Assembly: GCF_001458215.1 (NCBI RefSeq) | Contig: NZ_CYTW01000001.1 | Span: 1,798,001 to 1,862,000, forward strand | Length of the DNA: 64,000 nucleotides | Direction of reading: 5' to 3' | Origin: Shimia thalassica | GTDB lineage: Bacteria > Pseudomonadota > Alphaproteobacteria > Rhodobacterales > Rhodobacteraceae | Shown: positions 26,044-34,676 of the stretch, piece by piece | Layout: every line of letters begins with the position of its first letter | Position numbering within the stretch: the first letter of the stretch is position 1 | The notes under the pieces: generated by a model | Told to the model about the DNA's origin: nothing | The model's database searches: none | Seen by the model: only the letters and a program-made list of their open reading frames with translations | Position numbers and translations under genes: made by a program

Positions 26044-26450
26044 GCTATGCACTTTCTGAAGCCCTTCAATCGGCAATCTTTCAGCATTTACAATCGGATG
26101 TAGAGCTTTCCGCATCTTTGAACGGAGCGATTTACGACGCTGTTCCGCAAGGGGACGTACCCGCAACATATGTGATGTTAGGGGCCGAGACCGTGCGCGA
26201 CCGGTCGGACATGTCCCAAAGCGGTGCAGAACATCTGCTCACGTTTTCGGTGCTGTCCTCAGAGGTAGGTTTCGCCGGGGCGAAATCAATCGCGGGACGC
26301 ATCAGTGACATTTTGCAAGAGGCGGATTTGTCGTTGAGCCGAGGTCGTCTTGTCTTTCTGAAATTTGATCGTGCCACGGCACGTCGGGAAGGCAGCGCCA
26401 ACACACGTCGTATCGATCTCAAATTCCGCGCGCGTGTGGAAGACAATTAA
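26040..26450 (+). CDS. GTA g8, tail terminator protein
   Basis: This 136-residue DUF3168-type protein caps the tail tube at the connector. The N-terminal ALSEALQSAIFQHLQSD, then VPATYVMLGAETVRD and the ending TRRIDLKFRARVED match the family. It overlaps g7 by four bases. Confidence 0.92.
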   Translation: MSYALSEALQSAIFQHLQSDVELSASLNGAIYDAVPQGDVPATYVMLGAETVRDRSDMSQSGAEHLLTFSVLSSEVGFAGAKSIAGRISDILQEADLSLSRGRLVFLKFDRATARREGSANTRRIDLKFRARVEDN

Positions 26451-26468
26451 TCAATCGGAGAAGAAGCT

Positions 26469-26882
26469 ATGGGTGCCCAAAACGGCAAGGATCTTTTGAT
26501 CAAAGTGGACCTGACCGGCGACGGTCAATTTGAAACCGTGGCAGGACTGCGTGCAACGCGGATCAGCTTTAACGCGGAAAGCGTGGATGTCACCAGTCTG
26601 GAGAGCCAGGGAGGTTGGCGCGAACTGCTGGCAGGGGCAGGTGTCAAAGCCGCCGCAATTTCCGGATCGGGTATTTTCAAGGATGAAAACACCGATGAGC
26701 GCACTCGTCAGATCTTTTTTGACGGCGAGATGCCAGACTTTCAGGTGATCATTCCCGATTTTGGCACAATCGAAGGTCCGTTTCAGGTGACGTCGATCGA
26801 ATATGCCGGAAGCCATAACGGCGAGGCAACGTATGAGCTGTCATTGGCCTCTGCCGGGGCGCTGACATTTGTGGCGCTGTGA
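26469..26882 (+). CDS. GTA g9, major tail (tube) protein
   Basis: This 137-residue phage major tail protein (TP901-1 type) builds the tail tube. It starts GAQNGKDLLIKVDLTGDG, with FNAESVDVTSLESQGGWREL and YEFSLASAG-like ending (YELSLASAGALTFVAL). GGAGAAGAAGCT precedes the ATG. It overlaps g10 by four bases. Confidence 0.94.
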   Translation: MGAQNGKDLLIKVDLTGDGQFETVAGLRATRISFNAESVDVTSLESQGGWRELLAGAGVKAAAISGSGIFKDENTDERTRQIFFDGEMPDFQVIIPDFGTIEGPFQVTSIEYAGSHNGEATYELSLASAGALTFVAL

Positions 26883-27208
26883 CGATGGCGAACCCTTTTG
26901 CTGGCGAAGTGGCGCTTGTGATTGATGGGCAGCGTCACGTGCTGAAACTCACGCTTGGGGCTTTGGCGGAACTTGAGGGCGATCTGGGAAGCAGATCTCT
27001 TGTCGATCTGGTTGAGCGGTTCGAGGGCGGCGCCTTTTCAACGCGAGATGTGCTTGCGTTGATTGTGGCGGGTCTTCGCGGGGGCGGCTGGCAGGGGGAT
27101 GCGTCCACCTTGCTGGCCGCAGAGATCGCCGGCGGTCCTATCCACGCCGCCAAAGTTTCGGCGCAACTGCTCGCTCGGGCGTTTGCAACGCCGGAGGGGG
27201 CCGTGTGA
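26879..27208 (+). CDS. GTA g10, tail assembly chaperone-type protein
   Basis: This 109-residue protein matches RcGTA g10 by position and sequence style (NPFAGEVALVIDGQRHVLKL, LGALAELEGDLGSRSLVDL). The family is a gp10/TAC-like tail assembly factor. An internal ATG at 26885 would remove two residues. Overlaps at both ends (ATGA-type with g9 and with g10.1) show tight coupling. Confidence 0.88.
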   Translation: MTMANPFAGEVALVIDGQRHVLKLTLGALAELEGDLGSRSLVDLVERFEGGAFSTRDVLALIVAGLRGGGWQGDASTLLAAEIAGGPIHAAKVSAQLLARAFATPEGAV

Positions 27209-27414
27209 CGATGTTCAACTGGCCAGAACTTTTGCGTGTCGGGCTTCAGGGGCTGCGACTGAAACCGGAAGAGTTCTGGGCGCTGACCCCATTTGAGCTA
27301 CGGATCATGCTGGGTGAAAGCGGTGTGTCCCGAACGCTGAACCGGACCGGGCTCGAGGCTCTGCTTGAAGCCTATCCCGATAAACAAAAAGGATCCGAAG
27401 ATGAGCGACACTGA
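27205..27414 (+). CDS. GTA g10.1, small tail assembly chaperone
   Basis: This 69-residue protein has WPELLRVGLQGLRLKPEEFW and LTPFELRIMLGE, the pattern of the short phage tail assembly chaperone encoded between g10 and the tape measure gene in rhodobacterial GTA clusters. Its C-terminus overlaps the g11 start by 14 bases in another frame. Confidence 0.85.
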   Translation: MTMFNWPELLRVGLQGLRLKPEEFWALTPFELRIMLGESGVSRTLNRTGLEALLEAYPDKQKGSEDERH

Positions 27415-28063
27415 CGTTTTAGCGGATTTCGAGGCGCAGGTTGATGCGCTTGAGATATCTCTTGGTCAAACGGCAACCGTTGCCGCCAGTTTCGATACGG
27501 AATTGCGCAGCATGCGGCAGGCTTTGTCAGACACGGGCAAGGATGTGAAAACACTGGAGCGCGGTCTGAGCAAAGGGCTTCGTCGGGCGTTTGATGATGT
27601 GGTTTTCGACGGTGCCAAGTTGTCGGATGCGCTGAGTGACATGGCGCGGTCGATGATGAACACCGCCTATAACGCAGCGATGAAGCCGGTCACCGATCAA
27701 ATTAGCGGCACCATTGCCAGCGGCATCGGGACGTTGATGCAGGGCATTCTGCCATTTCAAAACGGCGGCAGCTTTTCGCAAGGGCGGGTGATGCCCTTTG
27801 CCAATGGCGGCGTTGTGTCGGGACCTGTGAGTTTTCCGATGCGCGGCGGCATGGGTCTTATGGGGGAAGCTGGGCCAGAAGCGATCATGCCTCTGACACG
27901 GGGCGCAGATGGCAAGTTGGGTGTGCGGGCCGCAGGCGGCGCGGCGCCGGTCAATGTGGTGATGAATATCCAAACCCCTGATGCAGACAGTTTTCGACGC
28001 AGCCAGGGACAAATGGCGGCACAGATGGGGCGTGTTCTTGGGCGCGGTCAACGCAATCGGTAA
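27401..28063 (+). CDS. GTA g11, tail tape measure protein
   Basis: This is a 220-residue tape measure protein that sets tail length. It has a helical N-terminus (DFEAQVDALEISLGQTATV, SFDTELRSMRQALSD) and a glycine-rich C-terminal half with FANGGVVSGPVSFPM and GLMGEAGPEAIMPL, found in tape measure ends. The small size fits the short GTA tail. ATG 27401 is within the end of g10.1 and is preceded by AAGGATCCGAAG. Confidence 0.92.
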   Translation: MSDTDVLADFEAQVDALEISLGQTATVAASFDTELRSMRQALSDTGKDVKTLERGLSKGLRRAFDDVVFDGAKLSDALSDMARSMMNTAYNAAMKPVTDQISGTIASGIGTLMQGILPFQNGGSFSQGRVMPFANGGVVSGPVSFPMRGGMGLMGEAGPEAIMPLTRGADGKLGVRAAGGAAPVNVVMNIQTPDADSFRRSQGQMAAQMGRVLGRGQRNR

Positions 28064-28078
28064 GAGGGGATAAGGCAG

Positions 28079-28711
28079 ATGGGATTTCATGAGGTCCGGT
28101 TTCCGGCAAATCTGAGTTTTGGGTCCATCGGGGGACCAGAGCGGCGCACGGATGTTGTGACGCTGGCCAACGGTTTTGAGGAACGAAACACACCATGGGC
28201 ACATTCGCGTCGGCGCTATGATGCAGGGATCGGGGTTCGGTCGCTGGATGACATCGAAACGCTGATCGCCTTTTTCGAAGCCCGCCGCGGTCAGTTGTTT
28301 GCCTTTCGGTGGAAGGACTGGTCGGATTTCAAGTCGAGCAAAGCCAGCGGAGACGTGGATTACCGGGATCAGGTGATTGCCGTTGCAGACGGGGTTCAAA
28401 CCGAATTCCAACTGCTCAAAACCTATAAGTCCGGCGCGCAAACCTATCAAAGACCGGTTTTCAAACCTGTTGAAGGAACCGTGCGCGTGGGTGTTGCGGG
28501 GGATGTGCTGCAAGAAGCGGAACATTTTGTCGTGGATACGAGCACGGGTCTTTTGACGTTTGAAGAGCCGCCGACACGGGATCTCGAAATTACAGCCGGG
28601 TTTGAGTTCGATGTGCCGGTGCGATTTGACACCGACATGATCCAGACCAGTGTCGCCAGTTTTCAGGCTGGCGATGTGCCCAACGTCCCAGTTGTGGAGG
28701 TCCGCGTGTGA
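28079..28711 (+). CDS. GTA g12, distal tail protein (DUF2460)
   Basis: This is a 210-residue DUF2460 protein. The family hallmark is FHEVRFPANLSFGSIGGPE at the N-terminus, then FFEARRGQLFAFRWKDW and the ending ASFQAGDVPNVPVVEVRV. In RcGTA it is the distal tail ring that joins the tube to the baseplate hub. It overlaps g13 by one base (TGATG). Confidence 0.94.
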   Translation: MGFHEVRFPANLSFGSIGGPERRTDVVTLANGFEERNTPWAHSRRRYDAGIGVRSLDDIETLIAFFEARRGQLFAFRWKDWSDFKSSKASGDVDYRDQVIAVADGVQTEFQLLKTYKSGAQTYQRPVFKPVEGTVRVGVAGDVLQEAEHFVVDTSTGLLTFEEPPTRDLEITAGFEFDVPVRFDTDMIQTSVASFQAGDVPNVPVVEVRV

Positions 28712-29598
28712 TGACGTTTCATGATGATCTTTTGCAACATCTCAAAACGGGTCTGACAACCGTGGCGCGGTGCTGGGGCATTCGTCGCACGGATGGTCAG
28801 GCGTTTGGATTTACCGATCATGATTGTGATCTGGTATTTGACGATATCACGTTTCGCGCCGACACCGGTGTCACGGCCGCTTCACTGGAGCAGACAACGG
28901 GGCTGTCGGTCGACAACACCGAGGCGCTTGGGGCTTTGAGTGATGCAAGTCTGACCGAGAGCGATATCGAGGCCGGACGTTTTGACGGGGCCGAGGTGAT
29001 CTGCTGGCTTGTTAACTGGGCGGATGTGGCCCAGCGCAGTATTTTGTTTCGCGGATCCATTGGCGAGTTGCGCCGTTCCGGCGGGGCCTTCCATGCCGAA
29101 TTGCGCGGTCTGACAGAGGTTCTCAATCAACCTCTGGGGCGTGTTTTCCAGAAAACTTGTTCCGCAGACGATAATAGCAGTTGCTGTCAGGGGCTAAGCG
29201 ACGCTGCGGGTTATTTCGACATTCGAGACATCGAGGTGATCGAGGACAACCGCGAGTTCAAATGGGAGAACATGACAGAATACGATGCCGGTTGGTTTCA
29301 GCGCGGTCGCCTGACGGTTTTGTCGGGGGAGGCGATTGGATTGGCCGGAGCCATAAAACGGGACGTGTTCGATGGGGCACGTCGCATCATCGAGTTGTGG
29401 GAGCCGATCCGAGCCCCGATTGGGTCCGGTGTGCGGGTTCGGCTGGATGCGGGGTCCGATCATCGTTTCGAAACCAGCCGCCTCAAGTTCAACAACGCGG
29501 TCGGGTTTCGCGGATTTCCGGACATTCCCGGTGATGACTGGTTCACCACCTATCCGTCAAGCAGTGCCATTAACGATGGCGGGAGCTTGAGAGAATGA
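28711..29598 (+). CDS. GTA g13, baseplate hub protein (DUF2163)
   Basis: This 295-residue protein has a DUF2163 N-terminal part (RRTDGQAFGFTDHDCDL) and a phage BR0599-like C-terminal part. The cysteine cluster KTCSADDNSSCCQGL near 148-162 matches the iron-sulfur ligands reported for the RcGTA hub protein as I recall. ATG 28711 overlaps the g12 stop; a GTG one codon earlier is also possible. It ends in an ATGA overlap with g14. Confidence 0.93.
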   Translation: MTFHDDLLQHLKTGLTTVARCWGIRRTDGQAFGFTDHDCDLVFDDITFRADTGVTAASLEQTTGLSVDNTEALGALSDASLTESDIEAGRFDGAEVICWLVNWADVAQRSILFRGSIGELRRSGGAFHAELRGLTEVLNQPLGRVFQKTCSADDNSSCCQGLSDAAGYFDIRDIEVIEDNREFKWENMTEYDAGWFQRGRLTVLSGEAIGLAGAIKRDVFDGARRIIELWEPIRAPIGSGVRVRLDAGSDHRFETSRLKFNNAVGFRGFPDIPGDDWFTTYPSSSAINDGGSLRE

Positions 29599-30029
29599 AC
29601 GAGGTCGTGACGCTGGCGCGGCGCTGGATTGGCACACCTTATGTTCATCAGGCGGCCTGTATAGGGGCGGGCTGCGATTGTTTGGGGCTGATCCGCGGTA
29701 TCTGGAGCGAATTGCTCGGCCACGAACCCGAGCATGTTCCGGCTTATAGCATGGATTGGTCCGAACCTCAGGGGGATGAACGCCTTTGGCGGGCGGCGCG
29801 CCGGTGGCTGATCCCATCCCCGCTTCAAGAAGAGCTGGCTGGACAGGTCTTGTTGTTTCGTATGCGTGATCGGGCCGTCGCGAAACACCTTGGGATCGCG
29901 GCAGACATAGGGGCAAACGCCAGTTTCATCCACGCCTATTCCGGACATGCGGTCACAGAAAGTCCGCTCAGCACGGCGTGGCGTCGCCGGATCGTGGCGC
30001 GGTTCAAGTTTCCTTTGGAGGTAAAGTAA
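29595..30029 (+). CDS. GTA g14, NlpC/P60 cell-wall peptidase
   Basis: This 144-residue NlpC/P60 peptidase probably opens the recipient's cell wall during GTA entry. The catalytic Cys is in GAGCDCLGLIRG (near residue 28-30) and the His in VAKHLGIAAD (near 96). The protein is the size of a single catalytic domain. It is coupled to g13 and ends one base before g15. Confidence 0.94.
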   Translation: MNEVVTLARRWIGTPYVHQAACIGAGCDCLGLIRGIWSELLGHEPEHVPAYSMDWSEPQGDERLWRAARRWLIPSPLQEELAGQVLLFRMRDRAVAKHLGIAADIGANASFIHAYSGHAVTESPLSTAWRRRIVARFKFPLEVK

Positions 30030-30030
30030 T

Positions 30031-33000
30031 ATGGCAACGATGTTGTTATCTGCCGCAGGTGCGGCCATCGGAGGCTCTCTTGGCGGGGCCTTTGCAGGAC
30101 TGTCTTCTGTCGCTTTGGGGCGGGTTGCGGGTGCAACATTGGGGCGCGCAATCGACCAGCGTATTCTGGGGCAGGGTGGCTCGGTCGTGGAAAGCGGCAA
30201 GGTTGACAGGTTTCGGATTTCGGGCGCCGCCGAAGGCAGTTCGATCCCGCAGGTTTACGGGCGCATGCGGGTGCCGGGCCATGTTATCTGGGCAACCCGT
30301 TTCAAGGAAACGGTCAAACGCTCTGGCGGGTCGGGCAAAGGCATGTCGTCGCAACCCGAGGTGGCAGAATACAGCTATTCTGTTTCACTGGCGCTTGCGC
30401 TTTGCAAAGGTGTTGTTTCACACGTCGGGCGTATTTGGGCAGACGGTCAGGAGATCTCACCGGAAGACCTGAATATGCGCGTTTACAAGGGCACCGAGGA
30501 TCAACTGCCAGACTCGTTGATTGAAGCGGTTGAGGGGCAGGGAAAGGTGCCGGGGTATCGGGGCACGGCCTATGTGGTGATCGAAGACCTGTCGCTGGCG
30601 CAGTTTGGCAATCGCGTGCCACAGTTTTCGTTTGAGGTTTGTCGCCCGTCGCCGGTGTCTCAGGTGGATGCCGAATGGGAGCCGACACACGCCGTGCGCG
30701 GTGTTGCGTTGATACCGGGAACCGGCGAATATGCTTTGGGCACCACGTCGGTCCAATACGGGACGGGCGTGGCCTCATCCCAATCCGCGAATGAAAACAC
30801 ACCTGCGGGACTGACCGATTTTTCAAGCTCTTTCAAAGCGTTGGAAAACGAACTTCCCAACTGTTCCTCTATTTCACTGGTGGTGAGCTGGTTCGGCAAT
30901 GATCTGCGCTGTCAAAGCTGTGACATTCAGCCAAAGGTCGAACGTGTGGCCTTTGATGGCCGTAAAATGCCTTGGTCTGTTTCTGGGCTGGGTCGTGGCC
31001 AGGCGTCAGAAGTTCCGCGCGCGGATGACCGGCCGGTCTATGGCGGAACACCCTGTGACATGTCGGTTGTCGAAGCGATTCAAAAGATGAACGACGCGGG
31101 CAAAGATGTGATGTTCTATCCGTTTATCTTGATGGAACAGATGCAAGACAACGCGTTGCCGGATCCCTGGAGTGATGCCGATACGCAAGCGGTTTTGCCG
31201 TGGCGTGGCCGGATCACGCTGGACAAGGCACCGGGCCAGACAGGCAGTGCCGATCAAAGTGCATTGGCAGACATGGAAGTCGACGCATTTTTCGGGTCTG
31301 CGCAAGTGTCGGATTTTGCCATCTCGGAAAACACCGTGACCTATTCCGGTCCTCAAGAGTGGCGCTATCGCCGGTTTATCCTGCACTATGCAGCACTTTG
31401 TAAGGCCGCGGGAGGAGTTGCGTCTTTCTGTATCGGATCAGAGATGCGCAGCCTGACGCAAATTCGCGGCCCGCAAAACGGGTTTCCCGCAGTGGCGGCC
31501 CTGTGCCAGCTTGCGGCAGACGTGCGCCAAATTCTTGGGCCCGATACAAAAATCGGATATGCCGCCGACTGGAGCGAGTATTTTGGGTATCACCCCCAAG
31601 ACGGCACCGGCGACGTGTTGTTTCACCTCGACCCGCTTTGGGCGCATGATGACATCGATTTTGTGGGCATCGACAATTATATGCCGCTGTCAGATTGGCG
31701 CGATACCGACGGGCATGAAGATCAACACTGGTCGAGTATCTATAATCCGGACTATCTGCGCGCCAATGTCGCCGGTGGCGAAGGCTATGACTGGTATTAC
31801 CACTCTCAAGAGGCGCGAGAGGCACAAATCCGGACCCCGATCACGGATGGCGCTTACGGCGAGCCTTGGGTCTATCGGTACAAGGATTTGGAGGGTTGGT
31901 GGCGCAATGACCACCACAACAGGGTGGCCGGTCTCAGACAGGAAGAGGCCACCGCGTGGGTGCCACAATCCAAACCGATCTGGTTCACCGAACTGGGGTG
32001 TGCAGCCATCAACAAGGGCACCAACCAGCCGAACAAGTTCATCGATCCCAAATCCTCGGAATCTTCGTTGCCGCATTATTCGGATGGACGCCGGGATGAT
32101 TTTATCCAGCAGCAATACCTGCTTGCGATGCTGAGTTTTTGGGAAGATCCGAACAACAATCCTGTTTCAGACGAATACCAAAGTCCGATGGTCGATATGT
32201 CACGGGCGCATGTGTGGGCGTGGGATGCGCGGCCTTATCCGTTTTTTCCCAATCTCGGGACCATGTGGAGCGATGGTGGCAACTATGCGCGCGGGCACTG
32301 GCTAAACGGGCGCTCGACCTCGAGACCGCTGGCATCCGTCGTGCGTGAAATCTGCGAGCGGGCAGGGCTGTTTCATTTCGACGTTAGTGGCCTGTATGGT
32401 GTTGTTCAGGGCTACGTCGTGACCGATGCAGGTGATGCGCGTTCGGCGCTTCAGCCTTTGATGCTGCGCTATGGTTTTGACGCGATCGAAAGAAATGGAA
32501 CCCTGCTGTTCCAGATGCGAAACGCAGCGCAGGCCTATGATCTCGAAGTTGAAACCCTTGCGGACACTTCGGAACTAAATGGCACGCTTGAATTGACCCG
32601 AGAGGCCGAAGCCGAGGTTTCAGGGCGGGTCCAGTTGAGTTTCGTTCAGGCAGACGCCGATTTTGAGGCTGTAACAGAACAAGCGGTCCTGCCAGACAGT
32701 GATGCGATCAGCCTGGCAAGAAGCGAGATGCCTCTTGTTATGACCCGCGCAGAAGGACGACAGGTCGCCGAGCGGTGGCTGATCGAGGCGCGCGTGGCCC
32801 AAGACACGGTTCGGTTTTGTCTGCCACTGTCGCAGATGAGCATTGGCGCAGGGGATGTCGTCACCCTGCAATCCGATCCCAAAGGCGCCCGCAAGATGTA
32901 TCGTGTGGATCGAGTCGAGCAAGGACCGTTTCAGATCATCGAAGCGGTTCGCATGGATCCGTCGGTTTATGAGCCCTCCGATCTCGCTGATGAGGCGGTT

Positions 33001-33960
33001 GTCCTCAAACCGTTTACCGCGCCTGTTCCGGTTCAGCCGTTGTTTCTGGATCTGCCATTGCTGACAGGGGATGAGGTGCCTCATGCGCCTTACCTTGCGG
33101 TGACGGCCCAACCGTGGCCGGGAAGTGTCGGGGTGTATGATGCTGCCAGAGATTCCAATTACAGCCTAAACAAGCTGATCAATACGCGCGCCACGGTCGG
33201 GATGACACAGACGCCGCTTTTCCGAGCCAGTTCAGGTGTTTGGGACACCTCAGGTCCCTTGCAGGTTCAACTTGTTTCCGGCGGGCTTGAAAGCGTGTCT
33301 GAAGAGGCCGTGCTTGCGGGGGCAAATCTCGCCGCGATTGGAGATGGCACTCCGGATGGTTGGGAGGTCTTTCAATTTGAGACGGCCGATCTGGTGGATA
33401 CCAATACTTGGCATCTTGGAAAACGCCTTCGCGGGCAGGGAGGTACAGATGCTCTAATGCCTGATGTCTGGCCGCCCGGATCATGGTTTGTCCTGTTGAC
33501 GGAAGGGGTTGATCAGATCGAGTTTGCCGCGTCTCAGCGCAATATTGCGCGGCATTTCCGGATTGGACCATCACAACGCAGCTATGACGATCCAAGCTAT
33601 GAGCATGTTGTGCAAGCATTTGCGGGCAATGGTCTTCGACCCTATGCGCCGTGCCACCTTGGGGCGCAGAGTGACGGGACAGGCGGGTATGACGTGTCAT
33701 GGATCAGGCGCACGCGCCTTGATGGTGACAGCTGGGATCTGGCCGAAGTGCCGCTAAACGAAGAAGCCGAATCTTACGAGGTGCGTGTGGTTCAGGGAAA
33801 CACGCTCTTGCGGCAAGAAACGGTTGTTGCGCCCCTTTGGTCCTATTCAGCGTCGCAATTGATGGCAGACACGGCCAGTGGTGCGGTTGCTATCGAAGTG
33901 GCGCAGAACTCGGCCCGTTATGGGCCGGGGGCGTGGGCGCGCCTCACATTGGGCGTGTGA
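30031..33960 (+). CDS. GTA g15, megatron / host-contact tail protein
   Basis: This is a very large (1,309-residue) baseplate protein, the last GTA structural gene. It starts with a glycine-rich membrane-active-looking segment (AAGAAIGGSLGGAFAGLSS). About residues 430-760 form a glycosidase-like TIM barrel (FCIGSEMRSLTQIRGP, IDFVGIDNYMPLSDWRD, PIWFTELGCAAINKGTNQP). Phage-tail_3-type and Rcc01698-like C-terminal domains follow (HLGKRLRGQGGTD). In RcGTA this protein contacts the recipient and channels DNA. No stop or frameshift interrupts its 3.9 kb, which supports an intact cluster. Confidence 0.95.
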   Translation: MATMLLSAAGAAIGGSLGGAFAGLSSVALGRVAGATLGRAIDQRILGQGGSVVESGKVDRFRISGAAEGSSIPQVYGRMRVPGHVIWATRFKETVKRSGGSGKGMSSQPEVAEYSYSVSLALALCKGVVSHVGRIWADGQEISPEDLNMRVYKGTEDQLPDSLIEAVEGQGKVPGYRGTAYVVIEDLSLAQFGNRVPQFSFEVCRPSPVSQVDAEWEPTHAVRGVALIPGTGEYALGTTSVQYGTGVASSQSANENTPAGLTDFSSSFKALENELPNCSSISLVVSWFGNDLRCQSCDIQPKVERVAFDGRKMPWSVSGLGRGQASEVPRADDRPVYGGTPCDMSVVEAIQKMNDAGKDVMFYPFILMEQMQDNALPDPWSDADTQAVLPWRGRITLDKAPGQTGSADQSALADMEVDAFFGSAQVSDFAISENTVTYSGPQEWRYRRFILHYAALCKAAGGVASFCIGSEMRSLTQIRGPQNGFPAVAALCQLAADVRQILGPDTKIGYAADWSEYFGYHPQDGTGDVLFHLDPLWAHDDIDFVGIDNYMPLSDWRDTDGHEDQHWSSIYNPDYLRANVAGGEGYDWYYHSQEAREAQIRTPITDGAYGEPWVYRYKDLEGWWRNDHHNRVAGLRQEEATAWVPQSKPIWFTELGCAAINKGTNQPNKFIDPKSSESSLPHYSDGRRDDFIQQQYLLAMLSFWEDPNNNPVSDEYQSPMVDMSRAHVWAWDARPYPFFPNLGTMWSDGGNYARGHWLNGRSTSRPLASVVREICERAGLFHFDVSGLYGVVQGYVVTDAGDARSALQPLMLRYGFDAIERNGTLLFQMRNAAQAYDLEVETLADTSELNGTLELTREAEAEVSGRVQLSFVQADADFEAVTEQAVLPDSDAISLARSEMPLVMTRAEGRQVAERWLIEARVAQDTVRFCLPLSQMSIGAGDVVTLQSDPKGARKMYRVDRVEQGPFQIIEAVRMDPSVYEPSDLADEAVVLKPFTAPVPVQPLFLDLPLLTGDEVPHAPYLAVTAQPWPGSVGVYDAARDSNYSLNKLINTRATVGMTQTPLFRASSGVWDTSGPLQVQLVSGGLESVSEEAVLAGANLAAIGDGTPDGWEVFQFETADLVDTNTWHLGKRLRGQGGTDALMPDVWPPGSWFVLLTEGVDQIEFAASQRNIARHFRIGPSQRSYDDPSYEHVVQAFAGNGLRPYAPCHLGAQSDGTGGYDVSWIRRTRLDGDSWDLAEVPLNEEAESYEVRVVQGNTLLRQETVVAPLWSYSASQLMADTASGAVAIEVAQNSARYGPGAWARLTLGV

Positions 33961-33963
33961 GCC

Positions 33964-34272
33964 ATGCGGCGTGTCATGCACGGCGATGTTGTATCTGTGG
34001 CACGGGTTTTGTTGACCTGTGCCGCCCCCCTGCGCCCGCAGATGTGTCGCCGCATGATAGAGCAATCCCATGCCGCGCACCGGTTCTTCAAACGGTTTGG
34101 GCGCGCGCATTCCTTGTGGGGGGACGGATCGCTGATGGCCTTGGCGCACCGCCACCAGATGCGACCGGAACCCGGATTTGCCAACAGCGAGTATTGCACA
34201 TGTGTCGAACTGGTTCTGAGTGAATTGGTGACTTGGCGATCTGACCGTCAGATCAACCGCGCGCGCAATTGA
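33964..34272 (+). CDS. small conserved GTA-adjacent protein (DUF7742-like)
   Basis: This 102-residue basic protein begins three bases after g15 and is likely in the same transcript. Its sequence (MHGDVVSVARVLLTCAAPLRP, MIEQSHAAHRFFKRFGRAHSLWGDGS) resembles a short roseobacter protein encoded after g15 that I recall as DUF7742; the function is unknown. The last 20 bases overlap the convergent DksA-type gene. No membrane or signal segment is clear. Confidence 0.65.
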   Translation: MRRVMHGDVVSVARVLLTCAAPLRPQMCRRMIEQSHAAHRFFKRFGRAHSLWGDGSLMALAHRHQMRPEPGFANSEYCTCVELVLSELVTWRSDRQINRARN

Positions 34273-34591
34273 TGCACCGTGTGACGGAAGGATCAAAGAC
34301 GAGCCGCTTTCGCGCAATGTCTTCACCGCAGTCGTCGCAATAGCCAAAGTCACCATCAGCCAAACGTTGCAGGGCCTTGTGCAACCCTTTGAGTTGCAGA
34401 TCGCGGCGCGTTTGTTGGGCTTTGGCCATTGCCTGGGATTGCAGGGCGTCCATTCTGCTAAGCCGGCCAACGGCTTGCTGGTCCAAAGTCACCACGGATT
34501 GCCCTTCAAGACCCAGTCGGTTCTCCTCTTCCAAAGAGGCGAGTTTGTCGAGAATGAGCACACGAAAATGTGTCCGTTCGATTTCATTCAT
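34253..34591 (-). CDS. TraR/DksA family zinc-finger protein
   Basis: This 112-residue DksA-like protein has a coiled-coil region (about 5-75) and a C4 zinc finger of the form C-x2-C-x17-C-x2-C (CDDCG to CINC). DksA-type proteins bind RNA polymerase through the secondary channel and modulate promoters. The acidic pair at the coiled-coil tip is less obvious here, so it may be a DksA paralogue rather than the main DksA. ATG 34591 is preceded by AAGGATCACGG; a GTG seven codons upstream also exists. It diverges from cysE. Confidence 0.9.
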   Translation of the reverse strand: MNEIERTHFRVLILDKLASLEEENRLGLEGQSVVTLDQQAVGRLSRMDALQSQAMAKAQQTRRDLQLKGLHKALQRLADGDFGYCDDCGEDIARKRLVFDPSVTRCINCARG

Positions 34592-34676
34592 GACCGTGAT
34601 CCTTTTCTTCACCTCTTTGAATTTGCGTGATTTGCATTATGTAGAGTATCCTAATGTCAGCAAAGGATGGAAACCC

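Noticed and set aside
19834-34272. the phage-like cluster as an integrated prophage
   Set aside because: There is no integrase, repressor, replication gene or attachment repeat, and gene order equals that of the RcGTA cluster, so it is a gene transfer agent.
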